NCBI GenBank assembly: GCA_002717185.1
Contig: PBDC01000083.1
Location: forward strand, 1 to 16,914
Direction: 5' to 3'
DNA length: 16,914 bases
Source of the DNA: Rhodospirillaceae bacterium
GTDB lineage: Bacteria; Pseudomonadota; Alphaproteobacteria; UBA8366; GCA-2717185
The notes below the pieces were generated by a model, which was given only the letters and a program-made list of their open reading frames with translations, ran no database searches and had not been told where the DNA came from. The translations under genes and the position numbers were made by a program. Each line of letters begins with the position of its first letter. Position 1 is the first letter of the stretch. Shown piece after piece: positions 1-7,072 of this stretch.

Positions 1-114
1 ACACGGCCAAAGATGATTGAAAATTTAAATAAGGTCAGGCAACTTCTTCAAAAAATTTCGTCAGAAAAGGGAGTGACAGATCCTGTTTCTGGTCCGGTAT
101 TCGATGAAAAATAG
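1..114 (+). CDS. C-terminal tail of an unidentified protein (cut by window edge)
   Basis: Frame 1 is open from the first base to a TAG at 112-114, giving 37 residues that end in GPVFDEK. The stretch is lysine-rich and probably helical (MIENLNKVRQLLQKI), followed by a short proline/glycine tail, which suits the end of a longer protein entering from the left. An alternative is a free-standing small ORF from the ATG at 13. I do not recognise the family. The stop lies only 36 bp before the tnpB relic begins, so the gene may have been left intact by that insertion, or its true end may have been replaced. Confidence 0.4.
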   Translation, partial: TRPKMIENLNKVRQLLQKISSEKGVTDPVSGPVFDEK

Positions 115-150
115 TGTAAGATAACTTGCGAAACGACTGGGCTTGCTTCG

Positions 151-1088
151 ATGAAGATCATGCGAGCCTACAAATACCGGCTCTATCCGACGGCTGAACA
201 GGAAGCTCGCCTATCAGCATGGATCGCCGCTGTGCGCACGGTCTATAACGCCGCTCTTGAACAACGAAATTTATACGGCCGCCCCAAAGGCACGGATCCG
301 CATTATCGTGATTGCCGGTTTAATGCCATTAGGCAAAGAGGTGAGCTTAGTCTTCGCTAATTAAAAAACGACGAAGAGTTGGCGTGGATTACCGATGCGC
401 CGGCGAAGGCGTTAGAGATCGCTATCCGCGACCTTCATAAAGCATTCGATAATTTCTTTAGCGGTCGCGCTCGATACCCTTCCTTCCGTCGATACGGCCT
501 GAACGATAGTTTTTCGCTTCCGGTGTTCATAACTGGCAAAATGTGGCGTAAGGGCTGGTTTATGAACGTCGTCTTCGGCAAAGACAGCGTTCGCCTGCCC
601 AAGATCGGGCGGGTTCGATACCACAAACATAAAAAACACCTTGGCAAGGCAAAGACGGTAACGGTCGCAAGAAGGGCAGGACAGTGGACCATCTCGGTTG
701 CCTGTGAGATTGAGATTGCCGATCCGGCTGTGAGCGACCTTCCCGCGGTTGGCATTGATATCGGGGTCACAAAACCATTGATGCTCTCGACCGGTGAGTT
801 TGTTGAACGCGATCGGGGCTTAATTAAACTGGATAAACGCAAGCGCCGCCTGCAGCGTGAACTGGCGCGATGCAAACGGGGATCGGAACGTCGGCAACGC
901 CGCAAGGCGAAGATGTCCAAGGTTTCCCGTAAAATTGCAGGCCGGCGAAATGCTCGCATCCACCGCATCACGACGCAGATCACCCGAGCTTTTGGCCAGA
1001 TCGCTATCGAGGATTTGCAGGTCGCCAATATGACGGGGTCGGCAAAGGGCGACGCGGAAACTCCTGGCAAAAACGTGATGGCAAAGGC
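151..1088 (+). pseudogene. tnpB: tnpB (OrfB, IS200/IS605 type), 5' part of a broken gene
   Basis: TnpB proteins are RNA-guided nucleases of IS200/IS605-type elements. The reading starts MKIMRAYKYRLYPTAEQEA, the classic N-terminal helix-turn-helix beginning of the family. It continues through FFSGRARYPSFRR, the RuvC-I motif GIDIGVTKP (Asp codon at 757-759) and RuvC-II IAIEDLQV (Glu codon at 1009-1011). The frame is interrupted by TAA at 358-360, between GELSLR and LKNDEELAW. The homologous position usually carries a charged residue, so one G-to-T change from GAA would explain it. Homology stops after GKNVMAKA at 1088; the missing continuation (GLNREIL...) is found at 2146. With both lesions the protein cannot be made in full. 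No transposase tnpA is visible in the window. Confidence 0.9.
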
Positions 1089-1185
1089 TTTACCTCCTTC
1101 ACAGATGAAGGGAATAAAATTTAATGAATTATAGTGCCGGAGATGAAAAAAAATGGCTTAATAGATTTGTGTCACGCTTACAGTA

Positions 1186-2076
1186 ATGACCTCTGTCGCG
1201 GTAACAGGCGCAACCGGTTTCGTGGGATCACATCTGGCGAAATCACTGGCTGCTTTGGGACACACTATCTATGCCTGTTCTCGCTCATCAATGGTACCCG
1301 AAGCGGAAAATATTCATTTTGTTGAATGGAAAACCACTAAACCTGCGGCAAATAATGTTCGGGTGGATGCTGTTATCGACTGTGCTTCGGCTATACCAAA
1401 TCTTGGATCGGATGATGAATACCTGTTTAACACGAATGTTAATTTAGCAACAAAAGCGATTTCGCTGGCAGAACGGACAGGCGCATTAATCATCTATATT
1501 TCGTCGCAAGCAGCGATAGGGCGCCCAAATGTTAAAGTTATAACAGGTCAAACATACTGCGAGCCGGATACCGTTTATGGTCGCTCGAAATTGGTTTCTG
1601 AGGACCAACTTGAGCGTGCAATTTGTGAGGGCAGAGTAAGGGGTGGCATTGCTTTGCGGTTTCCCGCCATTGTCGGCTGCGGTTCCCACAGTAATTTTCC
1701 GTCCAATGTTGTTGAGAAACTGAGGACTGGAGATACAATAAGGGTAGTAAATCCGGAAACGCTGTATAATGGCGTTGTTCACATAGATGACGTAATTGCC
1801 TTCATTTCTAAATTAATATTTTCGCCGATTACAGAGCTCCATAGAGTTTCGCTCGCTTCCAAGGACGAAATTTCACTGATAAAGGCGGTCAGTAATATTG
1901 CAGACGTATATGGTGTAGAGCCCTTAATTCAGTTTTGTGAGGCGCCTTATCGTGCCCCTTTGATCGACCTTACCGACTCCATGTCATTGGGTTTTGAACC
2001 TTCGCCAACTTTGGCAGTTTTAGAAAAGTTTACCTCTCAGACTATTGGCCTGGATTTAGATCAAAGTGGCGGCTGA
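1186..2076 (+). CDS. NAD-dependent epimerase/dehydratase (extended SDR)
   Basis: The 296-residue protein is an extended short-chain dehydrogenase of the nucleotide-sugar epimerase/dehydratase type. The Rossmann motif TGATGFVG is at residues 7-14, a Ser pair (ISS) near 106-107 and the catalytic YGRSK at 131-135. The C-terminal third is the substrate-binding half, with VVHIDDV at 197-203, typical of the family. Its likely work is sugar-nucleotide conversion for a surface polysaccharide, but the substrate cannot be read from the sequence. The ATG at 1186 puts the Rossmann motif at the usual distance; no good Shine-Dalgarno precedes it. The gene is visibly more AT-rich in its third codon positions than the fab genes. 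It lies wholly inside a segment that splits tnpB, so it was probably acquired by transfer. Whether it is expressed is unknown. Confidence 0.85.
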   Translation: MTSVAVTGATGFVGSHLAKSLAALGHTIYACSRSSMVPEAENIHFVEWKTTKPAANNVRVDAVIDCASAIPNLGSDDEYLFNTNVNLATKAISLAERTGALIIYISSQAAIGRPNVKVITGQTYCEPDTVYGRSKLVSEDQLERAICEGRVRGGIALRFPAIVGCGSHSNFPSNVVEKLRTGDTIRVVNPETLYNGVVHIDDVIAFISKLIFSPITELHRVSLASKDEISLIKAVSNIADVYGVEPLIQFCEAPYRAPLIDLTDSMSLGFEPSPTLAVLEKFTSQTIGLDLDQSGG

Positions 2077-2145
2077 CATAGGCTGGAAGTAATGTGTTGG
2101 AGTGGAACTTGAGAGAGAACCCATACTCTTTCGACCGCCAGCGCG

Positions 2146-2262
2146 GCCGGGCTCAATCGAGAGATATTGAACGTCGCACCGTTCGAGGTGCGCCGGCAAC
2201 TGACATACAAGGCCGAGGCAAAAGGCACCGAATTGGTTGCCGTGCCGCCGGCCTACACATCG
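2146..2262 (+). pseudogene. tnpB: tnpB, detached 3' part (also truncated)
   Basis: The codons from 2146 read AGLNREILNVAPFEVRR, then QLTYKAEAKGTELVAVPPAYTS. This is the TnpB segment that normally follows GKN..AKA, exactly where the left part stops at 1088. The trinucleotide GGC occurs at both junctions (1086-1088 and 2145-2147). Homology ends at AYTS, just where the CxxC zinc finger should begin, and the third RuvC aspartate (DHADVNAA region) is absent. The 3' end of the element, where its guide RNA scaffold would lie, is therefore also lost. The frame runs on downstream as a chimeric reading into unrelated sequence. Confidence 0.85.
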
Positions 2263-2263
2263 C

Positions 2264-2479
2264 GCCGTCGACAAGAGTTTCACCAAGACCGGCACCAACC
2301 GGTCCGTCCGCATTATCAATGGCGGCTGCAGCCTGGAGGAGGGGCACATCGAGCCCTATGTCGGCCACGCGGTCAGCGGCTGGAGCTACAACATTGCCGA
2401 CCTGGTGATCGATGGCGGTCGGATAAGACGCTGCACAATGGTGCCTATGGGCGACCTGGCAGAGAGCTATGGCGACTGA
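2264..2479 (+). pseudogene. Unrecognised ORF fragment, 5' end lost at the tnpB junction
   Basis: After the tnpB stump ends, a different frame becomes coherent: about 70 residues including TKTGTNRSVRIINGG, then EEGHIEPYVGHAVSGWSYN, and ending in GDLAESYGD with a TGA at 2477-2479. The upstream part of this frame (from 2237) overlaps tnpB out of frame, so the true N-terminus was probably removed at the junction. Codon use is GC-rich, unlike the epimerase. The next ORF starts inside its last codons, which suggests two translationally coupled genes, as in phage or plasmid modules. I do not recognise the family, and a phage origin is inference from position beside an attachment-site scar. Confidence 0.4.
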
Positions 2480-2645
2480 CTACGATTGGGCTGACGATGC
2501 CGCACGCTGCTATGACCTGGCGATCGAGACCATGCGCGAACGGTATTTGGCCGAGCGCTTGCCAGGCGAGACGGCGGAACAATGGCAGGAGCGAAAACAG
2601 TCACGCAGGATTTTGGAATATTTCTGCCAGAATCCTGCGCATTGA
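2469..2645 (+). CDS. Small protein of unknown function (58 aa), coupled to the preceding ORF
   Basis: ATG at 2469 opens a 58-codon frame starting MATDYDWADDAARCYDLAIE and ending YFCQNPAH, with TGA at 2643-2645. It overlaps the end of the previous ORF by 11 bases. The product is highly charged, with acidic residues near the N-terminus and an alternating Arg/Glu stretch (ETAEQWQERKQSRRILEYF), most likely helical and soluble. There is no signal peptide, membrane segment or metal motif. Its codon pattern looks coding, but I know no family for it. It is the last ORF before the tRNA-Pro scar, so it probably belongs to the integrated element. Confidence 0.5.
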   Translation: MATDYDWADDAARCYDLAIETMRERYLAERLPGETAEQWQERKQSRRILEYFCQNPAH

Positions 2646-2758
2646 GTTATTTTTGCAATGCAAAATTAACTACGTCAAAGAAGAGAGGAAAACCGCAGAA
2701 AACCGTGCTTGCACAATTCGCTACAACTCTTTAAGTCGTTGTTTTCCCTAATCGCCCA

Positions 2759-2807
2759 TTCACTGGGGGTGAAGGGGTCGGAGGTTCGAATCCTCTCGCT
2801 CCGACCA
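2759..2807 (+). other. 3' half of tRNA-Pro(GGG): attachment-site scar
   Basis: The 49 nt match tRNA positions 28-76. They hold the 3' end of the anticodon 5' strand (TTCA), loop CTGGGGG with anticodon GGG at 2765-2767, TGAAG, variable GGGTC, T arm GGAGG-TTCGAAT-CCTCT, acceptor 3' strand CGCTCCG, discriminator A and CCA at 2805-2807. The variable and T arms closely resemble bacterial tRNA-Pro. Position 27 (2758, A) cannot pair with G43, and no D arm or 5' acceptor strand (expected CGGAGCG) lies upstream, so the gene is not complete. Integrases that use tRNA genes leave such a 3' copy at the far end of the island, in the same orientation as the intact gene. That places the island to the left. 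Confidence 0.85.
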
Positions 2808-2856
2808 TATTTGTTTTCGTGGCGGTGGATGCGGTGAATCCGCTCTATACGACCGG

Positions 2857-3201
2857 GTGACTGCACTGAAATCGAACATATTTTCGGATATACTGGAAGG
2901 GCTGGACGAAGAACAGCTCGTTGTTCTGGCGGCGACACGTCACCTGAACCTTGCCCGCATTGTATCGACTGGTCAGGCTACACCGAAAGGGGAGTGGCAC
3001 GACCAAAGTCGTGCCGAGTGGGTCGTCGTCCTGAAAGGGCAGGCCGGTCTCCGCTTCGAGGATGAGGAAAGGGATCGCATTCTCAGTGTCGGCGATTATG
3101 TCGAGATCGCACCGCACCGACGACACCGTGTGACTTGGACAGATGCTGAGGTACCAACCATATGGTTGGCATTGTATTTCGACGCAGAGAGCGAAGGTTA
3201 G
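2857..3201 (+). CDS. Small cupin-domain protein
   Basis: The 114-residue protein is a single-domain cupin. The first cupin motif spans GEWHDQSRAEWVVVLKG (residues 45-61), giving His48 and Glu54 as probable metal ligands; the second is GDYVEIAPHRRHRV (79-92), with His87 and His90. One of the usual paired histidines of motif 1 is replaced (HDQ rather than HxH). The start used is GTG at 2857, 49 bp past the tRNA scar, with no clear Shine-Dalgarno, so the N-terminus is uncertain. Cupins of this size often bind a metal and act as isomerases, dioxygenases or sensors; no substrate can be assigned. It is followed after 3 bp by the upstream start option of the lipoprotein gene, suggesting co-transcription. 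Confidence 0.8.
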   Translation: MTALKSNIFSDILEGLDEEQLVVLAATRHLNLARIVSTGQATPKGEWHDQSRAEWVVVLKGQAGLRFEDEERDRILSVGDYVEIAPHRRHRVTWTDAEVPTIWLALYFDAESEG

Positions 3202-3237
3202 ACCGTGCTTTTTGGCGGCCGGTCAGCCCTGGAAGGC

Positions 3238-4089
3238 ATGCGCCTCGTTTGCACCAAATTGTTGTGTGTTTCCACCACGCTGCTCGTGATTTCTGGTTGT
3301 AGCCATCTGTCCTTTATCTACAGCTTTGCCGAATCTGCCCTGAAGGAGGAAACGGCGTTCTTCCTTCATCTCGATGATGATGAGGAGCGATTGGTTTATC
3401 GGAAGATCGACGAGTTTTTGGCTTGGCATCGCGCAGAAATGCTGCCGAGATACGCGTTTTTCATGAATGCGCAGGCTGATCTGTTGGCAGGTGACAAAAT
3501 CGACGGCACGGCCGTTGTCCGTGCCGTCAGGATCATGCGGGCGCTTTTGGATGATTTGGTGCAGGGTGCCGCTCCCTATGTCGCAGAGGTTCTGGTGAAC
3601 CACACTTCGCAGGAGAAACTATCTCATCTCGACGTGCGGATGGCGGAACGGTTGGAGGAGCGCCGGGAGGCGCTCAACGAACCGGCTGAAGAGCGTCTTA
3701 AAGTTCGCGCCGAGCGGATCATTACAAACTTTGAGCGACTGACTGGCGATCTCACCGACGATCAGACCGACCGGATTCACCGGTACGCCGCGCAGACCGC
3801 TGGTGCCGACCTCGTTTGGTTTCGCACCCGAAAGAACCGCCAGCGGGCGCTCCTGGATTTTCTGTCGCGGGAACCGGACCAAAATCAGATTCGCGCTTTC
3901 GCGATCAAAATAGTGTTGCGCGGGTATGAAATTGTTGACCCGGAATACAAAGCAATCTCCGAGGAGCGCTGGCGCAGCTTCACGACTCTTCTGGCCGATA
4001 TCATTGTCTCGCTTTCACCCGAGCAACGCGCGACCATGACCAAAACCTTGCGCATTTACGCGATTGAAGTGCTGGCCTTGGCAGAATGA
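3238..4089 (+). CDS. DUF6279-type lipoprotein
   Basis: The protein (283 aa from the ATG at 3238) begins with a short basic end, a hydrophobic stretch and the lipobox VISGC, then SHLSFIYSFAESAL. It should be exported, lipidated on that Cys and anchored in an envelope membrane. The mature part is helical and charged, with LDDDEERLVYRKIDEFLAWH followed by RAEMLPRYA, the pattern of the DUF6279 lipoprotein family, whose function is unknown. A GTG at 3205 would add 11 residues and has a GAAGG upstream at a reasonable distance. I prefer 3238 because it gives a normal lipoprotein signal, although its GGAAGG lies very close to the ATG. It probably forms a unit with the cupin gene just upstream. Confidence 0.75.
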   Translation: MRLVCTKLLCVSTTLLVISGCSHLSFIYSFAESALKEETAFFLHLDDDEERLVYRKIDEFLAWHRAEMLPRYAFFMNAQADLLAGDKIDGTAVVRAVRIMRALLDDLVQGAAPYVAEVLVNHTSQEKLSHLDVRMAERLEERREALNEPAEERLKVRAERIITNFERLTGDLTDDQTDRIHRYAAQTAGADLVWFRTRKNRQRALLDFLSREPDQNQIRAFAIKIVLRGYEIVDPEYKAISEERWRSFTTLLADIIVSLSPEQRATMTKTLRIYAIEVLALAE

Positions 4090-4193
4090 TCGCTGGACGT
4101 TGAAGCGGTTTTCGGTTTGGCAAAAGGCTCGTGTTTGGGAAACCCCCAAAACGTCGTAGGCTTACTTTCAAGGCTTAAGAGGAGGGATGTGTT

Positions 4194-5072
4194 GTGAAGG
4201 GTAGACAGCTTGGCGATGTGACGATTGCGCGTGTGTTGGAGATGAACACGCCGGACTTTGATCCATATGAGTTTTTTCCGGAGACGACGCCGGAAGATTG
4301 GGAACCACATCTGCATTGGTTGATGCCCAACGCTCTGGACCCTGTCAGCGGCAATTTGGTTTTTCCCATGCAGAGTTATGTTGTGCGGACTGGGCATCAT
4401 ACGATCCTGATCGACAGTTGCGTTGGAAATCATAAGGAACGACCTTTCCGGCCGAACTGGCACCAAAAAACGGACACGACGTACATAGATAATCTAGCGG
4501 CCATTGGCTTAACGCCGGAAGACATCGACATTGTTATGTGTACCCACCTGCATCCCGACCATGTTGGCTGGAATACCAAGCTGTTAGACGGACGCTGGGT
4601 TCCGACCTTCCCAAACGCCGAGTATGTTTTCTCGCGCAAGGAATTCGATTACTGGAAGGAATTCAACGAACGGCGACCGCTCGATCACCTAATCGATAGC
4701 GTCCTGCCGATTGAGGCAGCTGGTCAGGCGAAGTTGGTGGCGAACGATCACGCGGTGGATGATTCAGTATGGCTGGAATCAACGCCTGGGCACTCTCCAG
4801 ACCACTTTTCAGTCTGCCTTTCTTCGGCTGGGCGGGATGCGGTGTTCACCGGCGACATGATTCACAGTCCAATTCAGACCCACCATCCGGAATGGGCGGC
4901 GCGGCCTGACTATAAGAAGGATATCGCGGGCGCGACGCGGCGCGCTTTTTTGGAGAAATACTGCGATAGTGGTGCGTTGATTTGCACAATGCATTTTCCT
5001 TTGCCGTCGGCCGGGCTGATTGTGCCGGACGGAAATGCGTTCCGTTTTAAATATGAGGAAAAGTATTGGTAG
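4194..5072 (+). CDS. MBL-fold metallo-hydrolase
   Basis: The 292-residue protein has the metallo-beta-lactamase fold. The metal motif HLHPDH is at residues 118-123, with further ligands at His200 (TPGHSPDH), Asp221 (FTGDMIH) and His267 (TMHFP). This is the full dinuclear-zinc set, so it should be active. The long N-terminal region with VFPMQSYVVRTGHHTILID and the WNTK after the motif resemble lactonase-like or quorum-quenching hydrolases and general MBL-fold hydrolases; the substrate is not determined. The GTG at 4194 is preceded by a strong GAGGAGGGA, which fixes the start. Its last 7 bases overlap the TTG of the VOC gene, so the two are probably co-translated. Confidence 0.9.
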   Translation: MKGRQLGDVTIARVLEMNTPDFDPYEFFPETTPEDWEPHLHWLMPNALDPVSGNLVFPMQSYVVRTGHHTILIDSCVGNHKERPFRPNWHQKTDTTYIDNLAAIGLTPEDIDIVMCTHLHPDHVGWNTKLLDGRWVPTFPNAEYVFSRKEFDYWKEFNERRPLDHLIDSVLPIEAAGQAKLVANDHAVDDSVWLESTPGHSPDHFSVCLSSAGRDAVFTGDMIHSPIQTHHPEWAARPDYKKDIAGATRRAFLEKYCDSGALICTMHFPLPSAGLIVPDGNAFRFKYEEKYW

Positions 5073-5578
5073 AGGATATTCGGGCACGCAAAACAACGAA
5101 AGAAGAGACGGTGACCGACAACACAGAATACGAGAGGCGCCGAGATGCGCTCCGAATAAAATATCTGGACGAAGAGGCAAGTGCGGATGTAATGACCGGC
5201 GGCGTCGACCATCTGGCACTAATATGTTCGGACATGGATGCGACGGTGGGTTTCTATACCGACGTACTAAAGATGCGCTTGGCGAAGGTTAGCACCAATC
5301 GGGACGACCCCTCCTCGACCCACGTCTTCCTTGATATGGGAGGCGGGAACATGCTCGCTTTCTTCGATTTTCCTGAACACGGGCCAGCACCGGTAAAGCG
5401 TGGCATAGGTGCAATGCATCATGTCGCGTTTAAAGCAGATATGGGGAAATACAAGGCGATCATCGATACGCTGAAGGCGCGGAAAATCGACCATTCGATA
5501 CATGGTTCCGAAGAGACCGGATCAGTTTATTTCCGAGATCCGAATGATATCCATCTGGAAGTTAAGGTCGGCTATTAG
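5066..5578 (+). CDS. VOC (glyoxalase/dioxygenase fold) family protein
   Basis: The product carries one vicinal-oxygen-chelate domain: GGVDHLALICSDMDATVGFY with His49, the second module beginning GAMHHVAFKA (His118/119), and DPNDIHLEVKV with Glu165. These are the usual metal ligands. The family includes glyoxalases, ring-cleavage dioxygenases and resistance proteins, and the substrate here is open. The TTG at 5066 overlaps the MBL gene and has GAGGA at 5055-5059, six bases upstream, a good Shine-Dalgarno. A GTG at 5111 would remove 15 residues that precede the domain and is the alternative start. The TAG at 5576-5578 shares two bases with the stop of the convergent ridA-type gene. Confidence 0.85.
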   Translation: MVEDIRARKTTKEETVTDNTEYERRRDALRIKYLDEEASADVMTGGVDHLALICSDMDATVGFYTDVLKMRLAKVSTNRDDPSSTHVFLDMGGGNMLAFFDFPEHGPAPVKRGIGAMHHVAFKADMGKYKAIIDTLKARKIDHSIHGSEETGSVYFRDPNDIHLEVKVGY

Positions 5579-5928
5579 TCGGGCAGAGCGGCGACGAGGG
5601 TGATCTCCACCAGCGTGTCCCCAGCAAGGCCGGTGCAAACGCAGGCGCGTTGTGGCCAATTTTTCGCTGGACCGATCCATTCGCACCAGACTGCATCCAT
5701 TTCGTCCTTCTCGCCGATGTCCACGATATAGACCGTTGCCGCAAGAATACGGGACTTGTCCGTACCGGCATCGGCCAGGTTGCGGTCGAGGGCGGCCAAA
5801 GTCTGGGCCGTCTGGCCCGCCAGGTTTTGATTTGTGTCGGGCGCCGTCGCGACGGTATAGACTCGCCCATCGTGGATCGTCGCACGGCTACGGCCGCGGG
5901 CACCGCCGGCCAAACGTTCTATCGACAT
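5575..5928 (-). CDS. RidA family (YjgF/YER057c/UK114) protein
   Basis: The 117-residue protein has the chorismate-mutase-like RidA fold. Arg94 in WPQRACVCTG and Glu108 in LVEITLVA match the substrate-carboxylate-binding arginine and the partner glutamate of active enamine/imine deaminases, so hydrolysis of reactive 2-aminoacrylate-like intermediates is plausible. The central AGQTAQTLAALDRNLADAG and VYIVDI are also typical. The ATG at 5928 follows GGAGATTTGAT, an adequate ribosome site. It is read away from the SDR gene, sharing a 77-bp intergenic region, and converges on the VOC gene with overlapping stops. Many RidA paralogues work beside specific catabolic enzymes; which substrate it serves here is not visible. 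Confidence 0.88.
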   Translation of the reverse strand: MSIERLAGGARGRSRATIHDGRVYTVATAPDTNQNLAGQTAQTLAALDRNLADAGTDKSRILAATVYIVDIGEKDEMDAVWCEWIGPAKNWPQRACVCTGLAGDTLVEITLVAALPD

Positions 5929-6005
5929 ATCAAATCTCCGATCATTTGTTTGATGCCAAAATAACGAAGTACGACTCAGGCCGCCATGCCCGCTATGATT
6001 GCGTT

Positions 6006-6767
6006 ATGCGCTTGCCTCGATCAATTCTGATAACCGGCGCGTCAAGTGGCATTGGCGCGGCTTTGGCGAAGGAATACGCCGCGTCTGACGTCTATCTCGC
6101 GCTTTCGGGCCGCGATACTGAACGTTTGTCTGAGGTTGCAGCGGCCTGTCGGTCTGCGGGCGCAACCGTTCGTTCATTGGCCTTGGACGTTACGAATCGA
6201 GTAGCAGTGGAAGCGTGGATCGCCCGTGTAGATGGCGATCAGTCACTTGATCTGGTCGTCGCGAATGCCGGGATTTCTGGTGGCACGGCAGCAGGGGGCG
6301 AGGCGGCAGAGCAAGCACGCGCGATTTTCCATACCAACGTAGATGGTGTTCTCAATACCGTTCATGCTGCGGTCTATGCCATGCGGCCGCGAGGTCGGGG
6401 CCAGATCGCAATCGTCAGTTCACTTGCGGCATTTCGTGGTTATCCCGGCGCGCCAGCCTATTCTGCCAGTAAGGCTGCGGTGCGGGTTTACGGTGAGGCT
6501 TTGCGTGGCGCTCTGGTGTCTGAAGGTATTGGTGTTTCTGTTGTTTGTCCCGGATACGTCCGTAGCGGCATAACTGCCGCGAACACATTCCCCATGCCCA
6601 TGCTTATGGATGCAGATCGAGCCGCGAGTATCATTCGCCGAGGCCTGGCTAAAAATCGGGCCCGTATCGCGTTTCCGTGGCCGATTTATGCTGTTGCCTG
6701 GATGTTTGGCGTCCTGCCCCCTTGGCTGATCGACCCCTTCATGGTCCGATTGCCTAAGAAGGCGTGA
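6006..6767 (+). CDS. Classical short-chain dehydrogenase/reductase (SDR)
   Basis: The 253-residue protein has the complete classical SDR signature: TGASSGIG at 10-17, NAG at 87-89, Ser139 (IVSSLAAF) and YSASK with Tyr152 and Lys156. Arg36 in LSGRD after the second strand favours NADP(H). The C-terminus is unusually hydrophobic (PWPIYAVAWMFGVLPPW, about residues 224-240), suggesting contact with membrane or a lipid-like substrate. The frame is open much further upstream, but that part is antisense to the ridA-type gene; the ATG at 6006 puts the cofactor motif at the normal distance. No substrate can be named. It is divergent from the RidA gene, so regulatory sites for both must lie in 5929-6005. 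Confidence 0.88.
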   Translation: MRLPRSILITGASSGIGAALAKEYAASDVYLALSGRDTERLSEVAAACRSAGATVRSLALDVTNRVAVEAWIARVDGDQSLDLVVANAGISGGTAAGGEAAEQARAIFHTNVDGVLNTVHAAVYAMRPRGRGQIAIVSSLAAFRGYPGAPAYSASKAAVRVYGEALRGALVSEGIGVSVVCPGYVRSGITAANTFPMPMLMDADRAASIIRRGLAKNRARIAFPWPIYAVAWMFGVLPPWLIDPFMVRLPKKA

Positions 6768-7072
6768 CCAGAGTCCTAATTAAGGGAGAGGTAACTCGAT
6801 TTACGTGAGAATGAGAAACTGACAGCTGAATTTTATTGTTATTTTTCTGAAATTTTATTTTGTCACTGTTTAGTTGATGCTCCGAACGATTGGGATCCTT
6901 AATATTTTCCTAATAGAGACCGGATGAACCGGAATAAAGATGAACAGAGGTTAAATTTCATAAAACGATTTCTAAATTTTGGATTTAGCAAGATTGTTGT
7001 TATCACTGTCTGGTATTTCGGCTGACGGATTGAACAAGATAACTTGGAACTGCAGGGAATAGCTTCTTAAGC
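6768..7072. other. AT-rich intergenic region without a recognisable gene
   Basis: Between the end of the SDR gene and the hairpin there is about 300 bp of AT-rich DNA with frequent stops on both strands and no protein I recognise. A weak sigma70-like pair (TTGGAT at 6979-6984, 16-bp spacer, TATCAC at 7001-7006) lies on the + strand upstream of the hairpin. It could drive a short transcript, but it matches the consensus only loosely. Confidence 0.35.

Noticed and set aside
435..1070. A 211-codon open frame on the minus strand
   Set aside because: It lies antisense to tnpB, whose conserved motifs explain the sequence; the product is arginine- and serine-rich without any family motif.
1089..2147. 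Integron gene cassette carrying the epimerase
   Set aside because: One gene with short flanks looked suggestive, but no attC core sites (GTTRRRY type) were found at the right end.
2167..2751. A 194-codon + frame that could be taken as one protein
   Set aside because: It is chimeric: the first 32 residues are the tnpB stump, then the reading continues out of frame through the orphan ORFs.
4134..4150. Hairpin TTTGGG/CCCAAA after the lipoprotein gene
   Set aside because: The six-base stem has no T-run on the + strand and a weak loop, so it does not qualify as a terminator.
5652..6005. Long N-terminal extension of the SDR gene
   Set aside because: That part is antisense to the RidA-type gene and has low-complexity Arg/Pro content; the Rossmann motif fits a start at 6006.
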